A program made the position numbers and the translations under genes. This document shows positions 9,021 through 16,412 of a stretch of DNA of 64,000 bases, in pieces. Source of the DNA: Telmatospirillum sp. (GTDB lineage Bacteria > Pseudomonadota > Alphaproteobacteria > Rhodospirillales > Magnetospirillaceae); the NCBI GenBank assembly GCA_009712185.1, contig WASQ01000124.1:1-64000 (forward strand), given 5' to 3'. Numbering within the stretch: the stretch's first letter is position 1; every line of letters begins with the position of its first letter. The notes beneath the pieces are model-generated. The model saw only the letters and a program-made list of their open reading frames with translations. It was not told the origin of the DNA and searched no databases.

Positions 9021-9653
9021 TCAGGACTCTGCGAACAGCCGGTCGAAGGCCTGGACCGCCGCTGCCGGACCTTCGGGATGGTCCCAGACACCGGCGGATA
9101 CCGCCAGAAAGTCGGCCCCGGCGGCGACCAGCGGCGGGGCATTGTCGAGGGTGATGCCGCCGATGGCGACGCAAGGGATCTCCATCAGCCCGGACCACCA
9201 GCTGAGAATGTCCGGCTCTGCCCGGGTCGGGGCGTCCTTCGTCGTCGTCGGATGAAAGGCGCCGAAGGCGACATAATCCGCCCCCTGCTCTCCGGCCACC
9301 ATGGCGAGATGGCGGGAGTCATGGCAGGTGACACCGACGATGGCGTCGGGTCCGACCTGCTCGCGCGCCTGGCGATAGGGGGCGTCCTGCTGACCGACAT
9401 GGACACCGTCGCATCCGGTCTCGAACGCGAGATCCGGCCGGTCGTTCAGGATGAAGGCCACGCCGCGACGCTGGGCCAGGGGGCGGAGTACGTCGATGAC
9501 ACGGCAAAGCGCGTCGTCCTCGATCCCTTTGAGACGAAGCTGGACGGAGGCGACGTCGCCGGCGTCCAGTGCCGCTTCGAACGTCGGAGCAAAGGCGAAA
9601 ACGTCGTCAATTCTGGGCGGCGTGATCAGATAAAGGCGGCAATGGGTCGGAAT
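9021..9653 (-). CDS. thiE: Thiamine-phosphate synthase, probable ATT start
   Basis: ThiE joins the thiazole and pyrimidine halves of thiamine. Conserved pieces are RLYLITPP at the N-terminus, [17 protein letters not shown], the TTTKDAP region and [22 protein letters not shown]. No ATG, GTG or TTG lies in frame upstream of the conserved N-terminus. An ATT at 9653 is preceded by GAGGGG nine bases upstream and would give a 210-residue protein beginning [14 protein letters not shown], the normal family length. A GTG at 9461 is in frame but would remove the first third of the barrel. Assignment of function is firm, the start is inferred. Confidence 0.85.
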   Translation of the reverse strand: MPTHCRLYLITPPRIDDVFAFAPTFEAALDAGDVASVQLRLKGIEDDALCRVIDVLRPLAQRRGVAFILNDRPDLAFETGCDGVHVGQQDAPYRQAREQVGPDAIVGVTCHDSRHLAMVAGEQGADYVAFGAFHPTTTKDAPTRAEPDILSWWSGLMEIPCVAIGGITLDNAPPLVAAGADFLAVSAGVWDHPEGPAAAVQAFDRLFAES

Positions 9654-9836
9654 TTGTCGTGTCCCCTCAAGTCCTGCGGATAAGGCCCGCCATCCGGTCG
9701 GCGGCGCGGTCCCGGGGAGAATAGCACGAACCGGGCGGACTTGAAGGGGGTGGCCGGCGGAGGAAGAACCCGCCGGCCCGGTGATGATGTGTGCCTGCCA
9801 TCCCTGCCCGGGACGGCCGTTCGTCGATCTTTCCTC

Positions 9837-10091
9837 TCACCAGTCCCGTCGCGCCAGCCGGTCCTTGGCGTCGGCAATCACCTCGAAAAGATCGGCCATG
9901 GTGATGCCGTCGCGGGCAAGCAGGCGCGTCATGATCGGGTCGGTGAGCAATTCATCGAGGGAGGGCTCCCGATTGCCGACATAGAGGTCGGCATTCATTT
10001 GCCGGCGGTGGCCGGACGGCGACAGATATGTCATTACCCGGATCGATCGTTCGACGGTCGTCGCGGAGGAATGGCAGGCGGCAGGCATCAT
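9837..10091 (-). CDS. Small conserved-looking hypothetical protein
   Basis: This 84-residue protein has a charged helical C-terminal half (EPSLDELLTDPIMTRLLARD and onward). The EPSLDELLxDPI pattern resembles short hypothetical proteins I recall from Rhodospirillales genomes. The ATG at 10091 (a second ATG follows directly) has AAGGAAG six bases upstream, giving good start support. There is no signal peptide or membrane segment. Function unknown; it is upstream of thiE in the same direction but 184 nt away. Confidence 0.6.
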   Translation of the reverse strand: MMPAACHSSATTVERSIRVMTYLSPSGHRRQMNADLYVGNREPSLDELLTDPIMTRLLARDGITMADLFEVIADAKDRLARRDW

Positions 10092-10282
10092 CACGGTCTT
10101 CCTTAAGCGGCTTCAGCAACAGCCGGGTTCTGTCGCGGAGCGTCATCCGACGGCCGCGGGCACCCGAGATATAAGCCGGATCGGCTGATTATCACCGTGA
10201 CTCTAACTTAATTTTTTTGTGGCCGATTTATGACGACAAGGTCCTATGCCGATGGACCGGGGCCGCCGCGAAGCGTCGGACG

Positions 10283-10750
10283 CTATGCCGGAAGCCGGCC
10301 CGACAGCCGGTCGAGGACCATCGCCCGGATATCGCGGGCGCGGCCGGGGTCCAGGCTGTCAGACGGGCAATGATCGAGCAGCAGGGCGTCGTGGCTCCGG
10401 GCGATGGCGGCCACCTTGGCTGTCACCGAAGCGTTCGTCCGCAATGCCACCGCTTCGGCCCCCGCGGCCAGCGCCGCCAGAGCAAATCCGGGTGCGTCGG
10501 CGCAATCCAGGACGCCAAGACATCGGCCCGACGGCGTCTGCCGCCGCGCGAAGGCGATCATTGCGAGAAAATAGCCGCTGCCGAGAGAATATATGGCGCC
10601 CGGCGCCGATCGGAGGACGACCATCTGGCCGGAAAGAGCGGCTGCGGCCAGGGCCTGGGCGGCCGGGTCCGGCGTGTGGACAATGATATGGAGGCACGCC
10701 TGCGGTCGGGCGACGGCCCCCTCCGTCGCGACGGGGGCCGGGCCGGCAAT
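10283..10750 (-). CDS. Uncharacterised protein after purS, start uncertain
   Basis: The frame runs directly on from purS. The protein-like part begins near QACLHIIVHTPDP and continues for ~140 residues of alternating strands and helices (MVVLRSAP, CLGVLDCADAPGFALAALAAG, EAVALRTNASVTAKVAAIA, LLLDH), reminiscent of a partial TIM-barrel of the ThiE/TenI type. No catalytic signature of ThiE is visible. No ATG, GTG or TTG lies at a sensible distance; an ATT at 10750, just after the purS stop, is one option, and initiation inside purS is another. In many relatives purQ follows purS, but this is not PurQ. Confidence 0.45.
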   Translation of the reverse strand: MAGPAPVATEGAVARPQACLHIIVHTPDPAAQALAAAALSGQMVVLRSAPGAIYSLGSGYFLAMIAFARRQTPSGRCLGVLDCADAPGFALAALAAGAEAVALRTNASVTAKVAAIARSHDALLLDHCPSDSLDPGRARDIRAMVLDRLSGRLPA

Positions 10751-10751
10751 G

Positions 10752-10994
10752 TCAGGCGTCGAGATCGATGCTGTAATTCTCGATAACCGTATTGGCAAGC
10801 AGTGCCTTGCACATCTGGTCGACGGCCGCCCGGGCCTTCGCCGGATCGGTCTCGGCGATGTCGAGTTCGATGAATTTGCCCTGCCGGACATCGTTGACCC
10901 CGGCAAAGCCAAGGGAGGAGAGGGCATGCTGAACCGCCTTGCCCTGAGGATCGAGAACGCCGGACTTGAGCGTGATATGAACCTTGGCCTTCAC
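10752..10994 (-). CDS. purS: Phosphoribosylformylglycinamidine synthase subunit PurS
   Basis: PurS is the small third subunit of the PurLQS complex in purine synthesis. The 80-residue sequence KAKVHITLKSGVLDPQGKAV and the ending NTVIENYSIDLDA are diagnostic. The GTG start at 10994 has AAGGAAG eight bases upstream. It follows purC by 25 nt in the same direction. Neither purQ nor purL is in the window. Confidence 0.95.
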   Translation of the reverse strand: MKAKVHITLKSGVLDPQGKAVQHALSSLGFAGVNDVRQGKFIELDIAETDPAKARAAVDQMCKALLANTVIENYSIDLDA

Positions 10995-11019
10995 GGGGAT
11001 GCTTCCTTCTGGTCTCTGA

Positions 11020-11784
11020 TTACTGAACGGTTTCCGGACCCTTGAGATCCCGGGGGCCGCCTTCCGGCAGGATGCCAAGCCGGCGCGCCACTTCCTGATA
11101 GGCCTCCTCGACGCCGCCAAGGTCGCGGCGGAAGCGGTCCTTGTCCATTTTTTCGCCGGATTTCAGGTCCCACAGACGACAATTGTCCGGACTGATCTCG
11201 TCGGCGAGTACAATCTGCATGTCCTCATTGGTGTAAAGACGGCCGAATTCCAACTTGAAATCCACAAGGCGAATGCCGACGCCCAGGAACAATCCGGTCA
11301 GGAAATCGTTGATGCGCAACGACAGGGCCATCAGATCGTCAACATCCTGGACGGTGGCCCATCCGAACGCGGTGATATGCTCCTCGGACACCATGGGGTC
11401 GTTGAGCTCGTCCGACTTGTAATAATACTCGATGATCGAGCGCGGCAGGGGTGTCCCTTCCGGGATGCCGAAGCGCTGGCTGAGAGAACCGGCGGCAACG
11501 TTGCGCACCACGACCTCAAGCGGGATGATTTCCACCTCGCGGACCAGTTGTTCGCGCATATTGAGGCGGCGGACGAAATGGGTCGGGATCCCGACCTCGC
11601 CCAGACGCAACATCAGATATTCCGAAATGCGGTTGTTGAGGACGCCTTTGCCGGTAATCGTTCCCTTTTTCTTGTTGTTGAAGGCGGTCGCATCGTCCTT
11701 GAAATATTGGACAAGCGTTCCGGGCTCCGGTCCTTCGAAAAGAACTTTCGCTTTTCCTTCGTATATCTGCTTACGTCTGGCCAT
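11020..11784 (-). CDS. purC: SAICAR synthetase
   Basis: PurC (254 residues) condenses CAIR with aspartate in step 8 of IMP synthesis. Signatures include [20 protein letters not shown] at the N-terminus (ATP-grasp-like), the VRNVAAGSL segment, and [10 protein letters not shown] followed by [14 protein letters not shown]. The ATG at 11784 gives the family start [10 protein letters not shown]; a longer frame to 11853 is not supported. It is co-directional with purS downstream, and purB lies ~1.5 kb upstream on the same strand. Confidence 0.96.
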   Translation of the reverse strand: MARRKQIYEGKAKVLFEGPEPGTLVQYFKDDATAFNNKKKGTITGKGVLNNRISEYLMLRLGEVGIPTHFVRRLNMREQLVREVEIIPLEVVVRNVAAGSLSQRFGIPEGTPLPRSIIEYYYKSDELNDPMVSEEHITAFGWATVQDVDDLMALSLRINDFLTGLFLGVGIRLVDFKLEFGRLYTNEDMQIVLADEISPDNCRLWDLKSGEKMDKDRFRRDLGGVEEAYQEVARRLGILPEGGPRDLKGPETVQ

Positions 11785-11947
11785 GATCTGGATTCCGGCA
11801 TAAGGGTGTCGCCCGGGGGCTTGTCGGGCTGGCTGCTGTGGCGAGCGCCTCAATGGCCCTGGGCGTGACAGGGCTGGTCTCGCCAGTGGCCCGATCCGGA
11901 CGTCTGAGAGACAGGCGTCCGGGCAGGTTGGTCCACCAATTGATTGA

Positions 11948-12004
11948 GTTGCAGTGAAAATCTGACAGATCGCTTCGATCCATCTGTCAGATTTTCACTG
12001 CAAC
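11948..12004. repeat. Perfect 23-bp inverted repeat with AT-rich arms
   Basis: GTTGCAGTGAAAATCTGACA... at 11948-11970 is the exact reverse complement of 11982-12004, with an 11-nt spacer. The arms are much more AT-rich than the surroundings. It lies in the 368-nt interval between the NRDE gene and purC, both leftward. It could act as a terminator-like hairpin for the NRDE transcript, as an operator upstream of purC, or as a small mobile-type palindrome; nothing decides between these. Confidence 0.7.
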
Positions 12005-12152
12005 GGCGTCCGGCCCCTTTAACATGTGACCTCCATATAGCAGGGCGACACCCTGTGTACAACATCCTGGCGTTTCGGCCTATCGCTATCGTCGGAATGT
12101 GCGGGGCCCACCGGGTTCCCCCGATCGGCCCGGTGGCACGGGAAACGCGGGA

Positions 12153-12899
12153 TCAGCCGACGACCGGACGGTAGTTCGTGTGTTCCGGCGGACCCGGGGC
12201 GAACAGAAAGACCGGATCGACGTCCGGCCGGTCCACCGATGGCAAGGCGATCAGCGCGGAACTTCGGGTGCCGAAGCCATTGTCGAGCTGGAAACTCAAG
12301 CCTCCTTCGCGGCTGGCTTGTCCGGCCGGCGTAGCGGAGGCCATAAGCTTTTTCCAGTCCTGCCACTCACCGTTGTCGGGATCGGGAACCGTGCTGGCGG
12401 CGAATCGGGGCAGGAAGGTCCGGATCCGCGGGGCGGCGCTGTCGTTCAGGTCGCAGGCCGTCACCATGGAAAGTCCGTCCGGCAGGGGGATGGCACGGAC
12501 GGTCGTTCCATCCGACCGGATCCAGTATCCGTCCCGGTTGTCCGCGATCACCATATTGAAAGGGCGGTAGGCCCTGCCGTCGAGCTGGTGAAGCGCGCGG
12601 GCGGCGTCGACAGCGTCGGCGTGGTCCAGCGCCTCCAGGACCAGCTCTCCCCGGGACCGCTTCCCGTCCTCGGGTCCCAGCGTTCCCATGCGGTTCAGGA
12701 CTGCCGCGGCCACGCCCTCGTCGTTGAGGCCGAGCCAGGATCCTCCGGCCAGGATGTCGCGGCCGGCTATCACATTGGGACGGTCGTCCCAATGACGGCC
12801 CGGCGGCAGCCAGGGGCGACCCGCCATCTCATCGCGGTTGGCGGCGATCAGAACGGGCCAGGGGTGATCGGGGCGGCGCAGGACGACGACGGTGCACAT
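12153..12899 (-). CDS. NRDE/TANGO2-family protein
   Basis: The 248-residue protein begins MCTVVVLRRPDHPWPVLIAA followed by NRDE, the motif naming this family. Cys2 occupies the position of an N-terminal nucleophile-like residue. The GGSWLGLNDEGVAAAVLNR segment is also typical. The fold resembles Ntn hydrolases; the biochemical role is unresolved, with heme transport proposed for eukaryotic TANGO2 relatives. It is on the minus strand upstream of purC and divergent from the zeta-subunit gene. Confidence 0.88.
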   Translation of the reverse strand: MCTVVVLRRPDHPWPVLIAANRDEMAGRPWLPPGRHWDDRPNVIAGRDILAGGSWLGLNDEGVAAAVLNRMGTLGPEDGKRSRGELVLEALDHADAVDAARALHQLDGRAYRPFNMVIADNRDGYWIRSDGTTVRAIPLPDGLSMVTACDLNDSAAPRIRTFLPRFAASTVPDPDNGEWQDWKKLMASATPAGQASREGGLSFQLDNGFGTRSSALIALPSVDRPDVDPVFLFAPGPPEHTNYRPVVG

Positions 12900-13029
12900 G
12901 GGTGCTCCAGGCGATGCAATTGGGATTCCCGAGGCGGGTTTCCCGTTATAAAACGACAGATGGGATGTGTTAATCGTTTCGTCGCCGGCACCCCGTCGCT
13001 ACGGAACGTCACGAGAGGAAAATCGGCCC

Positions 13030-13407
13030 ATGGTTCACAGCCCTTACAACACGCCGCCGAAGGACCCCAAGAAACGTCTGGACGAGCGGGAAAAGGCCTT
13101 CGAGGCCAAATATCAGTTCGACGACGCCCTGGCCTTCAAGGCGGGGGTCCGCCGCGCAAAGCTCATGGGGCTCTGGGCCGCAGGGCGCCTCGGTCTGGCG
13201 GAGGGGGAGGGCGCCGATTATGCGAAACGGGCGGTCGAGGCCGATCTCGCCGATCCGGGTCATGCCGCCCTGCTTGAGATGTTGCGGCGCGATCTGGCCG
13301 CCGCCGGACGTGACGCGGATATCGAGGACCTGTCGCGTCAGATGATGATCCAGGAACAGACCGCGCGCGAGCAGGTTGAGGCGGAAAACCCCCGCCCCAT
13401 CGGGTGA
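13030..13407 (+). CDS. F1-ATPase inhibitor zeta subunit (DUF1476)
   Basis: Alphaproteobacterial zeta proteins insert into F1-ATPase and block ATP hydrolysis. The 125-residue sequence has the family core REKAFEAKYQFDDALAFKA and RRAKLMGLWAAGRLGL, then an acidic helical C-terminus. The ATG at 13030 has AGAGGAAA ~10 nt upstream. The protein is slightly longer than the ~105-residue Paracoccus type, with a short N-terminal extension (MVHSPYNTPPKDPKKR) and a C-terminal tail. Its 3' end overlaps the 3' end of purB on the opposite strand by 70 bp. Confidence 0.88.
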   Translation: MVHSPYNTPPKDPKKRLDEREKAFEAKYQFDDALAFKAGVRRAKLMGLWAAGRLGLAEGEGADYAKRAVEADLADPGHAALLEMLRRDLAAAGRDADIEDLSRQMMIQEQTAREQVEAENPRPIG

Positions 13408-14801
13408 GGCGTCCCATCGCTTGGGAAAACTGGCCGGCTGAGGCGGCGACCGCCCCGGCCGGTCGCCGCTCCGGGGGGCGGGCAGTCGCCGCTGCGGCCG
13501 AAGACCCGCTTGAAAATGGTGCCGACGTTCTTGGTGTGGTATCCGAGATCGAACAGCTTCTCGATCCCGGGAGCGGTCAGGTGAGAGACCACCTCGGCGT
13601 CGGCCTTCAGCAGATCGAGAAAACGTCCCTGTCCTCCCCACACCTGCATGGCATTGCGCTGCACGGCTTTGTAGGCGTCTTCACGGCTCATTCCCGCCTG
13701 GGTCAGAGCCAGCAGGACGCGCTGGCTGAAGATAAGGCCGCCCAGTTGATTGAGATTGCGCTCCACCGCCTCGGGATAGATCACGAGGTTGGCGATGACG
13801 TTGGTGAGGCGCGCCAGGGCGAAATCCAGCGTGATGGTGGCATCGGGGCCGATCATCCGTTCCACCGAGGAATGGCTGATGTCGCGTTCATGCCAGAGGG
13901 CGACATTCTCCAGTGCCGGAACGACCATGCCCCGCACCAGTCGCGCCAGACCGGTCAGGTTTTCCGTCAGGACCGGATTGCGTTTGTGCGGCATCGCGGA
14001 ACTGCCCTTCTGGCCGGGCGAGAAATACTCCTCCGCCTCGCGCACCTCGGTCCGCTGCAAATGGCGGATCTCGATGGCGACCCGTTCGATCGAGCTGGCA
14101 ATGACGCCAAGGGTGGCGAAGAACATCGCATGGCGGTCGCGCGGGATCACCTGGGTGGAGAGCGGTTCCGGTTCCAGCCCGAGTTTTCCGGCCACATAGT
14201 TTTCGACGAAGGGGTCGATGTTGGCGAAGGTGCCGACAGCTCCCGAGATCGCGCAGGTCGCGATGTCTTTGCGGGCGGCGCGCAGCCGGTCGCGGTTGCG
14301 CTGGAATTCGGCATGGAAGCCCGCGAACTTGAGGCCGATGGTCACCGGCTCCGCATGAATGCCGTGGCTGCGGCCCATGGCGACGATATCGCGGGTCTCG
14401 AAGGCCCGGCGCTCGAGGGCGTCCAACAGTTTGTCGACGTCGTCCAACAGCAGATCGGCGGCCTGCGTCAGTTGCACCGCGAGGCAGGTATCGAGCACGT
14501 CGGACGAGGTCATTCCCTGATGCACGAAGCGGGCGTCAGGCCCGATATGCTCGGCCAGTTCGGTGGTGAAGGCGATCACATCATGTTTGGTCACCTTCTC
14601 GATCTCGTCGATGCGGGCGACCCGTTCGGCCGTATAGGGCTTGTCGCCCTTTTCCCACACGGTCTTCGCCGCCGACGCCGGGATCACGCCAAGCTGGGCC
14701 TGGGCGTCGCACGCATGGGCCTCGATCTCGAACCAGATGCGGAACTTGTTCTCCGCCTCCCAAATGCGGACCATGTCCGGACGGCTGTATCGGCTGATCA
14801 T
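13338..14801 (-). CDS. purB: Adenylosuccinate lyase with C-terminal extension
   Basis: PurB cleaves SAICAR and adenylosuccinate. The fumarase-superfamily signature SSAMPHKRNPVLTENLTGL is intact, as are TSSDVLDT and MGRSHGIHAEPVT. The family start MISRYSRPDM is at 14801. Usual alphaproteobacterial PurB proteins end near TIFKRVFG at ~435 residues. Here the frame continues ~52 residues of Gly/Pro/Ser/Arg-rich sequence before a stop at 13338, giving 487 residues. The extension runs antisense into the zeta gene. It may reflect a lost stop codon or a sequence error; the catalytic part looks complete. Confidence 0.92.
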   Translation of the reverse strand: MISRYSRPDMVRIWEAENKFRIWFEIEAHACDAQAQLGVIPASAAKTVWEKGDKPYTAERVARIDEIEKVTKHDVIAFTTELAEHIGPDARFVHQGMTSSDVLDTCLAVQLTQAADLLLDDVDKLLDALERRAFETRDIVAMGRSHGIHAEPVTIGLKFAGFHAEFQRNRDRLRAARKDIATCAISGAVGTFANIDPFVENYVAGKLGLEPEPLSTQVIPRDRHAMFFATLGVIASSIERVAIEIRHLQRTEVREAEEYFSPGQKGSSAMPHKRNPVLTENLTGLARLVRGMVVPALENVALWHERDISHSSVERMIGPDATITLDFALARLTNVIANLVIYPEAVERNLNQLGGLIFSQRVLLALTQAGMSREDAYKAVQRNAMQVWGGQGRFLDLLKADAEVVSHLTAPGIEKLFDLGYHTKNVGTIFKRVFGRSGDCPPPGAATGRGGRRLSRPVFPSDGTPHPMGRGFSASTCSRAVCSWIII

Positions 14802-15107
14802 CGGATTTCCTTGGCAGAAGCTGTGCGCCGGGCGGACGCGCCGGCGATCGTGGTTCTGGTTATGGCAAATGTCCGGCCCGTTTTGAAGTCCGTTCGGACA
14901 CAGTGGTCCCAATCCCGCCATTGGACGGACCTGGAGGCGGACGGCAGGTGGGCCCGGACACGCTCTTAACGAAGTCGAGATATGGCGGGCGCAGGCACTT
15001 GTTCACACCCGAGGATGCTAAAAGTCGTTCCCTCATCATTTTTCCCTGTTGCCGCCAGCTCGGGAAAGAAGTGACGGCCGCGGAGAGTCCTGGTCTCTTG
15101 CCATAAT

Positions 15108-15121
15108 CCAGAACGTTCTGG
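15108..15121. promoter_or_regulatory. Perfect 14-bp palindrome, possible operator
   Basis: CCAGAACGTTCTGG is a perfect palindrome in the 494-nt gap between purB and the zinc-ribbon gene. It sits 31 nt before the terminator at 15152. It does not match the alphaproteobacterial LexA box (GTTC-N7-GTTC). The bound factor, if any, is unknown. Confidence 0.35.
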
Positions 15122-15151
15122 TCGTCATTGGCGGATCGATACTCAGGATTT

Positions 15152-15180
15152 CTGCGGTTTATAACCGTAGGTTTTTTATT
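15152..15180 (+). terminator. Intrinsic terminator with no upstream rightward gene
   Basis: CTGCGGTT pairs with AACCGTAG (one G-T pair) around a TAT loop, followed by GTTTTTTATT. The T-run is on the plus strand only. No rightward coding gene lies upstream, since purB reads leftward. The hairpin therefore ends either an unannotated small RNA or a leader transcript of the gene starting at 15297. The rest of 14802-15296 shows no coding frame. Confidence 0.6.
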
Positions 15181-15296
15181 TGATCGGAATTATTTGTCTC
15201 GCTGTCCTATTCAGATCCTGATAAAGCCGATTGATCCGAAACTGTCGGCGCGCTGGCGGCCCCCTGCGCCATCACGGCCTTGGAAGAGGTGTTTCC

Positions 15297-16382
15297 TTGA
15301 GTAAATCCCTGCGTTTGTCGGAAAAGTGGTTCCGTCGCGGCCTTTGGCTGGTATCGCTGGTGTTCGCCGGTTTCCTGACCGGTCTTGGCGGGACCGTGGT
15401 CGATGACCTGCCACGCGTCGAGCATCGTCTCGATTTGTCGGATTTCATGGACGCCACGGCCGCCCGCGGGTTCCGCGACGCCCTGTCAAAGGCCCATGCC
15501 GCCCGCGACGAGGCTTCGGCACTGTCCGATCAGGCGTCTTTGCGTCACGACAAGGCGCTGGCCGACAGTCAGGCCGCGCGTGAGACGTTCGACAACTGGC
15601 TGGCGACCCGGCGTGCCACCGCGCGGGCCGATCAGGATGCCGAATTGGTCGAGCGGACGGCCAATCTCGATCGGCTAAAGAAGATCGAACGGGATGCCCT
15701 GGCGAAGATCGAGGAGCAGAAGCAGGCGGAGCTGGACGCCGAACAGGCGGCGGCAAAGGCGCAGGCCGGCCTCAATCGACTGGAGGCGGACGCGCAGGAC
15801 AAACTGGAAGAGGCCTACCGGGCTCAGGAGCTGAGGGTCTTTCTCTATCGTCTGGCACTCACCCTGCCACTGTTGCTGATCGCCGGCTGGCTGTTCGCGA
15901 AAAAGCGTCACAGCGTCTGGTGGCCGTTCGTGTGGGGCTTCATCTTCTTCTCCCTTGAGGCCTTTTTCGTCGAGCTGGTTCCCTATCTGCCAAGCTACGG
16001 CGGCTATGTCCGCTACATCGTCGGGATTGTTGTCACCGTGGTGATCGGCCGGCAGGCGATCGTCGGGCTGAACCGCTATCTTGAGCGGCAGAAACAGGTG
16101 GAGCAGATGCCCGATGCCAAGCGGCGCGAGGGTCTGGATTATGATGTCGCTCTGGCCCGCCTCGCCAAGGGGGTCTGTCCGGGATGCGAGCGGCCGGTGC
16201 CGCTGAAGGAGGACGGGCTCGACTTTTGTCCGCATTGCGGCATCAGCCTCCATGTCCAATGCGATGCCTGTCACACCCGCCGGAGCGCGTTCGCCCGCTT
16301 CTGCCATGCCTGCGGCGCCCAGGCTCCGCAAGCCGTGAAAACGGACGGCGTGCCGGATCATTCCCTGCCGCCCGGCGTTTGA
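15297..16382 (+). CDS. Membrane protein with coiled coil and C-terminal zinc ribbon
   Basis: From a TTG start at 15297 (GAGGTG about 6 nt upstream) this encodes ~361 residues. The order is: one N-terminal membrane helix (about 14-34); a coiled coil of ~120 residues rich in Ala, Asp, Glu and Lys; two or three membrane helices (about 180-250); and a cytoplasmic tail with Cys pairs CPGCERP, CPHCGIS, CDACH and CHACGAQ, forming probable double zinc-ribbon modules. I do not recognise a characterised homologue. It is transcribed toward the TPR gene on the other strand. Confidence 0.7.
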   Translation: MSKSLRLSEKWFRRGLWLVSLVFAGFLTGLGGTVVDDLPRVEHRLDLSDFMDATAARGFRDALSKAHAARDEASALSDQASLRHDKALADSQAARETFDNWLATRRATARADQDAELVERTANLDRLKKIERDALAKIEEQKQAELDAEQAAAKAQAGLNRLEADAQDKLEEAYRAQELRVFLYRLALTLPLLLIAGWLFAKKRHSVWWPFVWGFIFFSLEAFFVELVPYLPSYGGYVRYIVGIVVTVVIGRQAIVGLNRYLERQKQVEQMPDAKRREGLDYDVALARLAKGVCPGCERPVPLKEDGLDFCPHCGISLHVQCDACHTRRSAFARFCHACGAQAPQAVKTDGVPDHSLPPGV

Positions 16383-16412
16383 GGGGCGCTGGTCGGTTTC
16401 GATCAGCGCTGG

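Noticed and set aside
12120-12150. Sigma-54 promoter (TGGCACGGGAAACGC)
   Set aside because: The -24 half looks right, but the -12 half is ACGC instead of TTGC and no suitable gene follows.
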